Positions 33,560 through 44,900 of a DNA stretch of 64,000 nt are shown here, one piece after another. A program made the position numbers and the translations under genes. The stretch comes from Siphonodentalium dalli (lineage: Eukaryota > Mollusca > Scaphopoda > Gadilida > Siphonodentaliidae): contig CP136068.1 in assembly GCA_032622095.1 (NCBI GenBank), positions 152,853,151 through 152,917,150 on the forward strand, given 5' to 3'. Under the pieces are notes generated by a model. That model did no database searches. It saw only the letters and a program-made list of their open reading frames with translations, and was not told where the DNA came from. Numbering within the stretch: position 1 is the first letter of the stretch; every line of letters begins with the position of its first letter.

Positions 33560-35567
33560 GGGTCTATTCTCATTGCACACGTGCGTGCGATTAATCGCAG
33601 CGTTTTTTAAGGTGCGTGTTAACATAACACAGAGCGATTCGTGATCAATTACCTTCCTCAAACAACCACGTCCTATTCGTGACCAATCATCTTATGCAAT
33701 CAACCTCGTCATCGAGATAGCCGTTACAGAGAATGGCATGGTTCACTCGGTCACATATACTATCCGGGTACAGTCATTCTCATAACTGATGGGCGATAAA
33801 ATAATAAATGAAGTACGGAAAGGAAATGGCTTGGAAAGAAGTTTCCAACGTATAGCTAGCATCAGTGGTGATTTTTGTAGAATTCAGTCGAATTATATTA
33901 CCTGTCAGTCTCGCGCAACACTGTACCCAAGATTGTGAATATATAGATTGATAGTAATGTGCCGTTTAGCATGTGCGATCACTGATGATAAGCCGCCAAT
34001 GGCGATCAAATTGAAATAAATCGCTCATGCATGCGAACAGCGTCCTGGCGACAGAATTCGACCTGAAACGATGCGTGTGTGACTCTTAAGGTCGAATTCT
34101 GAGTCCCATCACTTATTCTATTTGAATGGTGGTTCGTCAATTATAGTACCACGTTGTCGCTGTTGCCAGCGGCTATACAAATGAGCACTCGATGATGGGG
34201 GAGGGGGATCTGAAGAAAAAAAAGTTCATACACAGGGTTGAACATAAAAATCCCCCCCAACCATGGGTCTACCATCCTCCCTACATGCAAATCTATTTGT
34301 TTTTCTCCCAACAAATTGGGGTCTCATCCCCTCTTTCCCCATAATTTTTACTGGATATCATGTTTGAGTACAAATGTTTTAAATGAGCTTTATTCAGAAA
34401 GACGATTTTTGTCAGACCTAGCTAGCTAACTACTGCGATTGGCTTTGATTTCGTTGCCATCAATGTTCGTCATCAAAAGGCCTTTTCGTCGGTACATGAA
34501 TTCGTGGATCAGATATCATTTTTGTGCACATCAACAGGTCCTATATACAATAGCAGCTACATGGCAAAAATGATGTGTGTACTATTGAGAAATTAGACCC
34601 CAAGGTATTCCTGCGCTGAAAGCATGCACATCACGCAATCATTACCATAATAGCTATAGACCAGCTTCATTTCAAACTTTGGCTAAGTAGGTATTTATTG
34701 TAGTGTGTAGTCTGCACGTGGTTACTGGTAAACATATATCCTTATAAAGAAACCAATGCATGAGTCATGCATTGAGCATTGTTATACAAACTATCATAGC
34801 CGAGATAAGAGGATGTAGCATAACAATTTTGTTTCGGTGAATGAATGATAATGTATTGAACAAGATTACGTTTCATTTCGTCTTCTGTGTTTTTATATAC
34901 ATAAATTTTACGGCTTAGAAAACAAACCTTAATGCCAGATCTTTATTTCCATCTCGTATATTATATAGGTTTTTTGTTCATTCAACGCAAAAGTCGATTA
35001 TTTCGTTCGTTGTTGATTTCGTGGTTGAGCAAAACCACGAAATCAACGAATAACAGACCCCCACGAATTAAAATTAAGGATTATACAGTATAAGGTAAAA
35101 TGTTGAAAGATCTAATTCAACCACTTGAATCGTACACTTTTAATAATCTGGAGTGATAATAACAATTATATACATAAAACTCCTGTAATCTGGGTTGTGA
35201 TCGTACTATATAGTGTTATATACGTTTCAAGCTGGAATAAAATATGCATATTTATGCCCAACTACATGGAATTGAACCCTCTATTTCTAATTATAATTAG
35301 CTAAATATAATTGTGTCCTCAAAACTTATGTCATTTTGATGGCATGGCTCGTTATACTCAACTTATACCTGAGTAAATCTAACTGAGGAAAATTAAAAAA
35401 AATCCTCCAACCTACCCTATAGACCTGTGTATGAATGTGTTCGTCAGACCCCCACCCCTATTGGGGGGAACTCTTAGCAGTGGGAGGAAGGAATGGACAT
35501 ATAGAGCCGCTCGACCTTAAAAAACGCTGCGATTAATCGCACGCGAGTGTGCAATGAGAATAGACCC
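33560..35567. mobile_element. PIF/Harbinger-like non-autonomous element, copy 1 (2.0 kb)
   Basis: Terminal inverted repeats of about 54 bp start GGGTCTATTCTCATTGCACA and end with the complement ...GAGAATAGACCC. TTA flanks both ends (33557-33559 and 35568-35570). GGG ends and a TTA duplication are typical of PIF/Harbinger (Tourist-type) elements. No transposase frame exists. Relative to copy 2 it has an extra block at about 34433-35090, which holds a hairpin (GTTGATTTCGTGGTT with AACCACGAAATCAAC near 35010-35050). Copy 2 is either a deletion derivative, or this copy gained the block. Confidence 0.93.
35010..35051. repeat. Hairpin within the Harbinger-like element
   Basis: CGTTGTTGATTTCGTGGTT, a short GAGCAA loop, then AACCACGAAATCAACG. 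It lies in the block missing from copy 2, so it may be a separate small insertion. Confidence 0.75.
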
Positions 35568-35614
35568 TTAGCTAGATATAAGACGTGCATTAAGCCATTG
35601 CGATTTGCCACTTA
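35568..35614. repeat. Single 44-bp satellite monomer, reverse orientation
   Basis: The segment between the two Harbinger-like copies is, in reverse complement, TAAGTGGCAAATCGCAATGG plus CTTAATGCACGTCTTATATC, i.e. one unit of the array at 37134-37554. Both insertion targets (TTA) lie at its ends. Confidence 0.9.
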
Positions 35615-37025
35615 GGGTCTATTCTCATTGCACACGCGCGTGCGATTGATCGCAGCGTTTTTTAAGGTGCGTGTTAACATAACACAGAGCGATTCGTGAT
35701 CAATTACCTTCCTCAAACAACCACGTCCTATTCGTGACCAATCATCTTATGCAATCAACCTCGTCATCGAGATAGCCGTTACAGGGAATGGCATGGTTCA
35801 CTCGGTCACATAATTATACTATCCAGGTACAGTCATTCTCATAACTGATGGGCGATAAAATAATAAATGAAGTACGGAAAGGAAATGGCTTGGAAAGAAG
35901 TTTCCAACGTATAGCTTGCATCAGTGGTGATTTTTGTAGAATTCAGTCGAATTATATTACCTGTCAGTCTCGCGCAACACTGTACCCAAGATTGTGACTA
36001 TATAGATTGATAGTAATGTGCCGTTTAGCATGTGCGATCACTGATGATAAGCCGCCAATGGCGATCAAATTGAAATCAATCGCTCATGCATGCGAACAGC
36101 GTCCTGACGACAGAATTCGACCTGAAACGATGCGTGTGTGACTCTTAAGGTCGCTTTCTGAGTCCCATCACTTATTCTATTTGAATGGTGGTTCGTCAAT
36201 TATAGTACCGCGTTGTCGCTGTTGCCAGCGTCTATACAAATGAGCACTCGATGATGGGGGAGGGGGGTCTAAAAAAAAACGTTCATACACAGGGTTGAAC
36301 ATAAAAATCCCTCCCAACCATGGGTCTACCATCCTCCCTACATGTAAATCTATTTGTTTTTCTCCCAACAAATTGGGGTCTCATCCCCTCTTTCCCCATA
36401 ATTTTTAATGGATATCATATGTTTGAGTACAAATGTTTTAAATGAGCTTTATTCAGAAAGACGATTTTTGTCAGACCTAGCTAACTATAAGGTAAAACGT
36501 TGAAAGATCTAATTCAACCACTTAAATCGTACACTTTTGATAATCTTGAGTGATAATAACAATTATATGCATAAAACTCCTGTAATCTGGGTTGTGATCG
36601 AACTATATAGTGTTATATACGTTTCAAGCTGGAATAAAATATGCATATTTATGCCCAATTACATGGAATTGAACCCTCTATTTCTAATTATAATTAGCTA
36701 GATATAATTGTGTCCTCAAAACTTATGTCATTTTGATGGCATGGCTCGTTATACTCAACTTATACCTGAGTAAATCTAACTGAGGAAAATTAAAGTTAAT
36801 GTGTCAGCTTATATAGGCCTGTATGTGGTCACCCCCAACCGAAAGTACTTTATCATCCTCCAACCTACCCTAGACCTGTGTATGAATGTGTTCGTCAGAC
36901 CCCACCCTATTGGGGGAACTCTTAGCAGTGGGAGGAAGGAATGCCATCGAACACACATATAGAGCCGCTCGACCTTAAAAAACGCTGCGATTAATCGCAC
37001 GCGCGTGTGCAATGAGAATAGACCC
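35615..37025. mobile_element. PIF/Harbinger-like non-autonomous element, copy 2 (1.4 kb)
   Basis: It has the same 54-bp inverted ends as copy 1 and TTA on both sides (35612-35614 and 37026-37028). It matches copy 1 closely except for the missing block of about 660 bp after CTAGCTAACTA, and about 50 extra bases (GTATGTGGTCACCCCCAACC) near 36800-36850. Low divergence suggests the two copies are recent relatives. No coding sequence. Confidence 0.93.
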
Positions 37026-37133
37026 TTAGTATTGGGGGAAATCCGCACACTTGCGACTAATCTAACAGTGATTTCAATGGCTGATAAACTCGTCAACCAT
37101 GTGCGGCAAACCACCGGCCATCGACGAGTAACC

Positions 37134-37554
37134 GTCTTATATCTAGCTAAGTGACAAATCGCAATGGCTTTATGCACGTCTTATATATCTAGCTAAGTGA
37201 CAAATCGCAATGGCTTTATGCACGTCTTATATCTAGCTAAGTGACAAATCGCAATGGCTTAATGCACGTCTTATATCTAGCTAAGTGACAAATCGCAATG
37301 GCTTTATGCACGTCTTATATCTAGCTAAGTGACAAATCGCAATGGCTTTATGCACGTCTTATATCTAGCTAAGTGACAAATCGCAATGGCTTAATGCACG
37401 TCTTATATCTAGCTAAGTGACAAATCGCAATGGCTTTATGCACGTCTTATATCTAGCTAAGTGACAAATCGCAATGGCTTTATGCACGTCTTATATCTAG
37501 CTAAGTGACAAATCGCAATGGCTTAATGCACGTCTTATATCTAGCTAAGTGACA
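37134..37554. repeat. 44-bp satellite with three-unit higher-order pattern, about 9.5 units
   Basis: The unit is GTCTTATATCTAGCTAAGTG plus ACAAATCGCAATGGCTTTATGCAC. At one position units read TTTATG or TTAATG in the order T,T,A,T,T,A,T,T,A, so the array has a 132-bp higher-order period. The first unit boundary has an added AT. Unit-length tracts are perfect, so no unique spacers exist. Confidence 0.96.
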
Positions 37555-37587
37555 GAAGAGACTGTTTATCTCATCGTCCACGCAGTG

Positions 37588-38327
37588 TTAAAGGCCCACT
37601 TGATTTTCGAGTAACCGATTATTGTTTTAGTGTGCCTTGATATATGGTTTTAATAGCACTCTATGCCATAAAATATGATTAAAGATACGGGCGGCGTTGG
37701 CGATGGGTATGCTGTTAAAATATTCACCTCCGTCAAAAACCGCCATAAACAGAAAGAATAGTAAAATATAGACAGACTCTGTTCTTATACCAATCAGAAA
37801 TATGGCATAAACAGTATGTTATTGTCAAATGTGTTTTCTTTGTTATGTAAACAAAAGCAAAAAACGTTACAGAACCTGGCTTTTGTTTAGATCCGGATAT
37901 GGTAAACATAAAGAGCGTTATTTGTTACTGTTTTACTGATATGGAAATAATAAAGAGCGTTTATACCATTTGCGTGTGATTAACCAATAGAATTGCGCTG
38001 TGTTATGTAAACAGAAGCAAAAACGTCTGTAACATGAGCAGGCTCTTGTTAACGTACACCATCGTACGTCTTGACGACAATATACTATTTACACGCTGAT
38101 TATGTTTGGCATATGCACAAAACTATATATATTTTAATATTCCTTCTGTTGATGGCGATTTGAACAAATATGAATATTTCTGCAACGAACGCCGCCCATG
38201 CCTTTAAAATACTATAAGTTATCACCATTTGGAACGTCTGTGTTCCAGAAGGTGCCCATAGAGTAATAGAAAATAGCTGAAATCATAAAACTATTTCCCC
38301 CATTATGACAATTAAGTGGGCCTTTAA
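37588..38327. mobile_element. AGGCCCAC-ended TTAA element, hosting a nested insertion
   Basis: TTAAAGGCCCACTTGATTTT at the left and AATTAAGTGGGCCTTTAA at the right. It is interrupted at 37679-38207 by another TTAA element. Without that insert it is about 215 bp. The copy at 1-126 corresponds to the uninterrupted form over the junction. Confidence 0.85.
37679..38207. mobile_element. AGGyAyGG-ended TTAA element nested in 37588-38327
   Basis: TTAAAGATACGGGCGGCGTT at the left and AACGCCGCCCATGCCTTTAA at the right. The host repeat reads GATTAA before and TTAAAATACTATAA after, while the empty copy at 20-40 reads GATTAAAATACTATAA. This gives an exact TTAA duplication. Internal words (ACCGCCATAAACAGAAAGAA, CTTATACCAATCAGAAATAT) define the family. 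Non-coding; several TAAAGAGCGTT words occur inside. Confidence 0.93.
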
Positions 38328-38761
38328 TTGGGTATCACCCATGTACAAGTATACTGTTCATGTGTTTTAATCATGACAACCTTGGGCAGTTGTTGATTAA
38401 ATTTGGTAAATCATCATCATTGCCCTATTGTGCAATAAGTAGGTCATATGATGGTGATAACCATTTACTTGAAATCGCCACCCATTGATATTTCTGGTAC
38501 ACGATTACACATGTATATGCATCACCATGATATAACCTACACTTAGGGGGCATATATGCCCTTCATCCGGGTAATCTCACTCAAGAATACGCCATATTCG
38601 GCTCTAATATCTTGAATCATTGTAGAGATAAAATTGGCTGAATATTGAGCCCACATATTGGTAATTTCATAAACGGTAAGATGCAAACATGCATATCCGT
38701 GAGGATATCTAAAATTGTGATCCGATTTCACAAAAAAGATGCCAAATTGACAGAATAATTC
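38328..38761. other. Unassigned DNA, no gene seen
   Basis: Open frames are under 85 codons with no motif. No repeat recognised. Confidence 0.4.
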
Positions 38762-39478
38762 AAACAAGAGATGGACTGTCGTCCGGTGCATACCCCCTCA
38801 TGGCATACCACCTCGTGTGGGCATATTTATAACTTATGAGGGCTATACTCAGACAGATGGACCTAAACACCAGCATTTTCATATAAACAAAGATGAGTAA
38901 CTATAGAACAATAAAAACAAACAAACATTTGAATGTGCCATCAAATGTCCTCATAGTGCTGAACATCCATACAAAATTTCATTGAGATCTGAGCATTACT
39001 GTTCAAGTTATGAGCTGAACAGACATTGGATGGACCAAACAACCAACATTTCCAGATAAACAAAGATGAATAACTCTAGAATGGAAAAGCAGAACAGAAC
39101 AATGGAACCCTCTATTGAATGTCCTCATAGTAGTGAACATCCATACCAAATGTCATTGAGATCCCAGCACAACTGTTGAAGTTATGACATGAACAGACAC
39201 CAGACAGACCAAAAATCCAACATTTCAAGATAAACAAAGATGAATAACTCTAGAATGGAAAATTCGAACAAAACGATGTAACCGTCTATTGAATGCCCTC
39301 ATAGTAATGAACAGCCATACAACATTTCATTGAGATCCGAGCACTACTGTTCAAGTTATAACATGAACAGACATCGGACGGATGTACGGACGCACGCACG
39401 CACAGACAGACAGACAGACGGACGGACGGACAGGTGCAAAACAGTATACCCCCCTTTTAAAAAAAAAAGGGGGTATAA
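38762..39478. repeat. Complex repeat with about 150-bp internal units and a terminal hairpin
   Basis: Starts AAACAAGAGATGGACTGTCG TCCGGTGCATACCCC. It then has three or four units containing GATAAACAAAGATGAATAACTC, TAGAATGGAAAA, CTCATAGTARTGAACA, CATTGAGATCYGAGCA and TGAACAGACAYCRGAC. It ends with CAGACAGACAGACGGACGGA and a hairpin, GTATACCCCCCTTTT / AAAAGGGGGTATAAT. Truncated relatives are at 24815 and 25725. The class is uncertain. Confidence 0.8.
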
Positions 39479-39815
39479 TAAAAACCAAATGACTATGTAT
39501 ACATATGTATTGATTATTTAGGACAGTAATAGCTTGTATTCCTATTATATTGGTCACGTTGTATGGAAAACCAAGATGACCGCATGAAACTCCCAAGTTT
39601 GGTCGGATTCAAACGTTTTTTCTGCTCATAAAGAGGTGCAACATTTGAAGAATGTCAATAAAAATAATAACAAACTCGAGGTGTGACTGTCCCAATGGGA
39701 CTAAGGATACCCCCCATGTTTTTAAAATACTAAGATGTTTCACATGTCAGTAAACATTTAGTTAAAATAATAAAATAACAGTTCCCATTACAGGTGCACA
39801 AACCTAACCGTAATC

Positions 39816-40302
39816 TTAAAGGTACTCAATCCGACAGAGGGTCCCCATCTCAACAGATTCCAACAACAACAATCCGATCAGAGGGTCCTATATTACTATT
39901 TCTTTGGCTTTGGGGGTAAAAAATATTTGATTCGAGTCGAGGAACCCATCAAACAAAGCTCAGAGTTATTAGATATTGATTTTTGAAATTTGTTATGTTC
40001 TCGAGATGAGTACTAATAATTGCCGTCAATTTCGTATCCTGCCCGAGATGTGTACACCAAAACACTGTTCAAACAGACAAGGATGGATAACTCTAAAATC
40101 AAGTGGTAATGATAATGCAATTTTGACTGAGTTCTGGGCCAGAAAGTATTCCCGATAATGAAAAATAATAGATTTCTAAAATCGATATCTAACAAATCTG
40201 AGCTTTGATGGGTGACTTCCTCGACTCGAATCAAATATTTTTGACCCCCGAAGCCATTGAAATAGTAATTGAGAGGAGTTTTAGAGGATTGAGTACCTTT
40301 AA
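39816..40302. mobile_element. AGGTACTC-ended TTAA foldback element
   Basis: TTAAAGGTACTCAATCCGAC at the left and GGATTGAGTACCTTTAA at the right. It shares GAGGGTCCCCATCTCAACAG and ATTCCAACAACAACAATCCG with 23166-23625. Inverted blocks TTTGGCTTTGGGGGTAAAA / TTTGACCCCCGAAGCC lie towards the two ends. Confidence 0.88.
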
Positions 40303-40377
40303 ACCTATTGACCGAAGACTGTAGGAATAAAAGCTCGGACAAAATTATGCATTTTGCAAAAATGTTCTAAGTGGTGG

Positions 40378-40516
40378 TTGATGCCTGTGCCAAGTTTCAC
40401 GGAAATTGATCGAAAAACAGCTGAGAAAAACTCCAGACAAATTTGTGTCCACGGACGGACGGACAAGCCGACTCCAGTATACCCCCCCCCCTAACTTCGT
40501 TGCGGGGGGTATAATT
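40378..40516. repeat. Short dispersed repeat ending in GACGGACGG and a GGGGGGTATAAT hairpin
   Basis: TGTGCCAAGTTTCACGGAAA, ACAAATTTGTGTCCACGGAC, then GTATACCCCCCCCCCTAAC / TTGCGGGGGGTATAATTA. A partial relative without the hairpin is at 55380-55508 (CTGTGCCAAGTTTAAAAAAA, ACAAAATTGTGTCTACAGAC). The ending resembles that of 38762-39478. Confidence 0.72.
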
Positions 40517-40619
40517 ATGTATTTAGTAAGAGTAAATGTTGTATATATTGCTACTATTTCTGTTATTATGTCCAATTTGAAATATATTTTATGTAGATTA
40601 TGCGCGTTGTGCATCGCTG

Positions 40620-40848
40620 TGACTGGTTTCATGGCCACTCAGGTTATACTGTTATTGTGTCTGTCCGGTTTTCTGGCCACTCGGGCTATAGCGTTATTAT
40701 GTCTGGCCGGTTTTCTGGCCACTCAGGTTATTGTCTGGCCGGTTTTCTGGCCGCTCGGGTTATAGCGTTATTACGTCTGACTGGCTTCCTGGCCACTCGG
40801 GTTATAGCGTTATTACGTCTGACTGGTTTTCTGGCAATTCGGATTCAA
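40620..40848. repeat. Minisatellite, about 46-bp units, five to six copies
   Basis: The unit contains GGTTTTCTGGCCACTCGGGT followed by TATAGCGTTATTACGTCTGACT. One unit is shortened (CAGGTTATTGTCTGGCC). The repetitive open frames 40406-40765 and 40600-40863 are products of the repeat. Confidence 0.92.
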
Positions 40849-41196
40849 AAGGTTAAGATTTGAGCTTTTTTCACATCACAAGTACATCTGGGTGAGAGTG
40901 GACAGACCGATACACGGGTGACCAATGACATGTGACCCAGTATACCCACCATTTCCTTTGATCCAGGACCAGTTTAGAGGGCAACTTGCGGGATATCTTC
41001 TCCCAAAATGCGCCACTTCTCCAAATTTTTGGCCTAGGGAGAAGTGACTTCTTTCTCATATTGCGGTATGTATATTTCAAGTGTATTTAATGATGTATAA
41101 TGGTGTACTTACTCATTTTAATGGTTTAAGAAATGGACTCTTGTCTTGCATAATACTTATTGGATCACAGAAATTGATATTTTAGAGAACAAATTG

Positions 41197-41317
41197 TACA
41201 GTAATGCCCGAAGAATATGACCCTTTAACCACAGCAGAATAATGGGATTTTTTTTCAGGATTTAGTCGGAAATATGGCTTGTTGCCATTCATCGGAAAGC
41301 TCTCAGGCATTACTCTA
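41197..41317. mobile_element. CAGTAATG foldback MITE, half copy
   Basis: The left arm is TACAGTAATGCCCGAAG ... GGCTTGTTGCCATTCATCGG AAAGCTCTC, then directly AGGCATTACTCTA. Nearly the whole right arm is missing, so the long hairpin is lost but both short terminal repeats remain. Confidence 0.85.
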
Positions 41318-41849
41318 CTTCAGGCTTTACTTCTACTGTATAAAAATCCAGTTCTACCTAATAATCTAATAGGGAGACGAGATCTCTCCCAATTTGAATT
41401 CTCTAGGCAGATCCTTGCTTTGGTCATGGGGATATAATTAAATGGGTAATATTTAAATAATTCTACATTTGTATAATTTGACCCAATAAGGCCTTTCAAA
41501 CATGGACCGCCATTGATCTCTTTGAGATGTTTTTTCCAGGACCAATTACTATGGACAAACCAAGATCATAACCTGGGAGAATTATTACTGAAAACAATCC
41601 TTCAGATGAAAGTAAGAAATTAATATCGATAAAGCTTTCTAAAACATTTTAAGACTAGCGACAGCAAAATACAAAAAATACTATAAATATTATAAGTGTA
41701 GTACATAACAGTAGATAGAGAGAAACAGACAAATTCAACAGAATTCTAAAATATAAGGGTTATTATCAACAAATGTTTTAAAATAAAAAAAATTCATCCA
41801 TGCATAACATTTTTCTAAGTCATCACAATTCTGATGATATACATTCATA
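41318..41849. other. Unassigned DNA, no gene seen
   Basis: AT-rich, no motif-bearing frame, no repeat recognised. Confidence 0.4.
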
Positions 41850-42075
41850 TTAACCCTGACGTGACTGGAGCTTCCTGAAATTTTGCAAGTTTCCCGTCTC
41901 ATATATAAGAGAATGCATTGGCCTGACAATATTTACCTGACATTGTAAGCCAGTGTATTCTCTTATACATTCTCTCTCCCATGGGAGACTCGCATATATA
42001 AGAGAATGCACTGCCACAGGATCTTTAATGCTGCATCTGTGCAGCTCCCATCATATATGATCATGAAAGGGTTAA
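41850..42075. mobile_element. TTAA MITE with hairpins (CATGA type), left hairpin damaged
   Basis: TTAACCCTGACGTGACTGGA at the left and TCATGAAAGGGTTAA at the right. Only the right half of the first hairpin survives (CATATATAAGAGAATGC at 41900); the second is present at 41952-42010. CTGACAATATTTACCTGACA between them matches other copies. Confidence 0.85.
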
Positions 42076-44089
42076 TAATATGAATCGTACGTGACACGTA
42101 GTGGAGCAACCACACATCATGTGCCTCAAATTTGCCTTTTTTCGGCGACATAACACTAAGAATAATTTATATAACATCATGCAGTGGTCACGACGGAGAC
42201 AACATGCCAAATTGACAAGATGTGTCGTGGATTGTAAAATCTTGTCTGGATTATCGTCATGACTTCTTCATTTTTCGTTTTCATTAAGCTGATGAAATTG
42301 GTCTAAATGAAATTAATAGACTTAAATCACATGTGAATTCTTCGTAAGTTGTGAAGTAGTTACTTTCATTTTTATTGCAATGCTTCATTTCCAATTCCGC
42401 GTTTTTTTGCAATCTCGGTTGCTAACCGGAAGTCACGTGACAATTTCTCCAAAATCTATACTATACCCGCGATCTTGAAAAATCACTGATGGATATAGAA
42501 CAAAATATATGACGTCATTCGCCTGCCTTAGGTATAAGCGCCCTTGGTGGTTGCTATAATCTGCAGTTGGTACAATTGAACATTTGGAAATCTTTCCAGG
42601 ACTTTTCTGTCTTTGGTAGCAAGGATGACGAGTTTAACTTCTTTGCTGCTAAAAGACGTTATTGCCATTTTCCAGTGGAAAAATGTAACGGGAATATCAC
42701 AAGAACCACAAAACTGACTCAATTGAAAGGCTATTATCGTTCACTCTCGTGGAACATCATACACTGTTTGAAACTTCGAAATAGTTATTCCGTTGAACCA
42801 ATCTCTGAGTTCCAGTTAAGATTAATGGCCTACTGCCAGAGTGCTGAAGTAGGTCCGTAGTACCTACGGACCATATAGAACACGACATGCACTTATACAT
42901 CTGTAATAGTTACGGACGTCACAGCAGCGAAGACGTTAAATATACAAATGTCAAATATTTGCTTCAATTTGATTTGTATTTTGAATATTCACAAAATATT
43001 TGTGATAAATTCAAAACCAATAAGCCGATTAAAGTTTATTGTTTAATCTTTGCTTCAACATATTCAACATTGTCTGATTATATAATATAATTATGTGCGA
43101 CATTATATACAGTATAGCATATGTATACGTGTTATAACTTCTCAGATTAAAAAATATATGTTCCATGACAGGCCCCAAGCTAGGGGGCGACTCGGGCGAA
43201 GTTCTCGCCTTCGGGACGGCGATTTCGCCCTCGGACGTCCACGAGGAATCCATGTAATATACAGTATAGAATATGTATATGAGTTAAATCTTCTTGGATT
43301 AGGTTATATATATGTTCCATGTCATATACAGTATAACATTTGTATATATGTTATATCTTCTGCTCATTTCTCAGATTTTAAGTCGTCACAATGCTCAAGG
43401 AATATTACATTGAGCAATAAATTATAATACAGCAGAAACTGAGTTGCTATGTGAATTTGTAAAAGGGGGACTGTATTCAAATTTCCAATATTTGAGAGAT
43501 TTGTTTAGCCTGAAGTAATAATAGGAACTTTACCAATATGCCAGGTGTGAGTACCAATGGAAATGGACATTGCTCTGGAATAAAACATGTAAGTCGACCA
43601 AAATCGGACAACTTTCAGTCTACTAAGTATGACGGGAATAAAAATATTTTACAGATGGCAGCAAAATTGGAATGCAATGAATAGAATGCTGTCATCAAAT
43701 TATTCTCGTATAAGTTTCAATCAAATGTATCAAATAAAATGTCACATTATTTGCATGCTTGTCCCAGAATTTTTAAATTTTATTCTGTAGTCAGATGGTG
43801 TCATGAGTTGACACCCTATCTCGACAGATTTTTACACGATGTGTGTTAAATGTTACCCAATCCACAGCCGTTAATTAATTATGGATACGTCACATATACT
43901 TAAACTTCTCGCAGAATATAATCTAGTAAATGACTGGCTGTCAAACACTATTTGAGGTATAATTATCTTATTATCTGCAGTCATTGTATAGGCGTGTGCA
44001 TTTAGCATACATCATCGACTCAAATTAATTTATTTTTTGCATATATATTGTTGAATATATTAGAAGGCATCTTATACATACAGAATATA
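42076..44089. other. Gene-free stretch with a hairpin and a short tandem repeat
   Basis: A hairpin GGTCCGTAGTACCTACGGACC lies at 42853-42873. Three diverged units with TATACAGTATAGCATATGTATA and ATATATGTTCCATG occur at 43099-43375. Frames at 42567-42860 (97 codons) and 43095-43427 (110 codons) are the longest here; I recognise no domain in either and do not call them genes. Confidence 0.4.
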
Positions 44090-44228
44090 TAGCTAGTGTC
44101 GTCGCTTAAGCGGTTTATGTCCGTGAGATGGATTTGAGAATCTATTGGGCGAAGCTCTGCCGAGTCCAATAGATGCCAAATCCCCCAAGCGGACATAAAC
44201 AGTTTAAGCGACAACGTAACATTAGCTA
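44090..44228. mobile_element. Short inverted-repeat element (GTCGCTTAAGCGG)
   Basis: TAGCTAGTGTCGTCGCTTAAGC at the left pairs with TTTAAGCGACAACGTAACATTAGCTA at the right. A second pairing, GCGGTTTATGTCCG / CGGACATAAACAG, lies inside and CTATTGGGC / GTCCAATAG at the centre. No coding potential. Confidence 0.78.
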
Positions 44229-44696
44229 CATATTTTATTTAGCCAAGCACACAAAACTGGCCTTTTGTGAAGTAAATCTGTCAATTTTCTCAGTTTTACA
44301 TTTGAAACTTCGATGACGCCCTTACATTTATTGGGTCAAGCAAACCATTAGCATTCATGACGTGCAAAAACCGGAGTGCAGCTAAGAGCGAAATAGTTCG
44401 TTGGTTTTATTTATAGTTATTCTAAACTGGCCTTGTACTGATGGTTTTCAGATGTTTTAGAGCGAAAACACATATCCATTTACGAATTTTGTATCAATTG
44501 CGGTGCGATATAAACGTCTCAAAATCACAATGACGTCATTTAGGTCGGTTGACTTCCCTAGTTACCTGCGTAATTTGCCTATACAATTACGTCACGAAAG
44601 TAGTACTAACCTAATAAAGCTACGTTGACCTAATAAAGCTACATTGACATAATAAACGAAACATTTATTAGGCAGGTTTTATGTAGGCAATAGAGG
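44229..44696. other. Unassigned DNA, no gene seen
   Basis: Only a short duplicated phrase, CTAATAAAGCTACRTTGACCTA (44611-44655), is noticed. Confidence 0.4.
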
Positions 44697-44900
44697 TACA
44701 GTAATGCCCTAAGTAATCGACTCTTTAACTGGGTAACTTTTCAGGATTTAGTCGGAAATATGGCTTGTTGCCATTCATCGGAAAGCTCTCGGGGAGAGCT
44801 TTCCGATGAATGGCAACAAGCCATATTTCCGACTAAATCCTGAAAAGTTACCCATAATTCTGCTGTAGTTAAAGAGTCGATTACTTAGGGCATTACTGTA
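44697..44900. mobile_element. CAGTAATG foldback MITE, copy 3
   Basis: TACAGTAATGCCCTAAGTAA ... TTAGGGCATTACTGTA. The arms are near-perfect complements with the centre CTCTCGGGGAGAG. The left arm has lost about 15 bases (ACAGCAGAATTAT). Confidence 0.94.

Noticed and set aside
36809-37177. 122-codon minus-strand frame
   Set aside because: It spans the right end of the Harbinger-like element and runs into the satellite, so it is an accidental frame.
37134-37554. Regular 44-bp repeat resembling a CRISPR or regulatory array
   Set aside because: The whole period is repeated and there is no variable spacer. It is a satellite.
40406-40863. Repetitive Leu/Gly/Ala-rich open frames of 119 and 87 codons
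   Set aside because: Two overlapping frames of the same minisatellite are both open; this is a consequence of the repeat length, not evidence of a protein.
42567-42860. 97-codon open frame, a possible novel gene
   Set aside because: No domain, no visible splice context and no conserved relative in the window. The length is within chance for this amount of DNA.
43095-43427. 110-codon open frame
   Set aside because: It crosses a short tandem repeat and a GC-rich insert. The composition changes abruptly, which argues against one protein.
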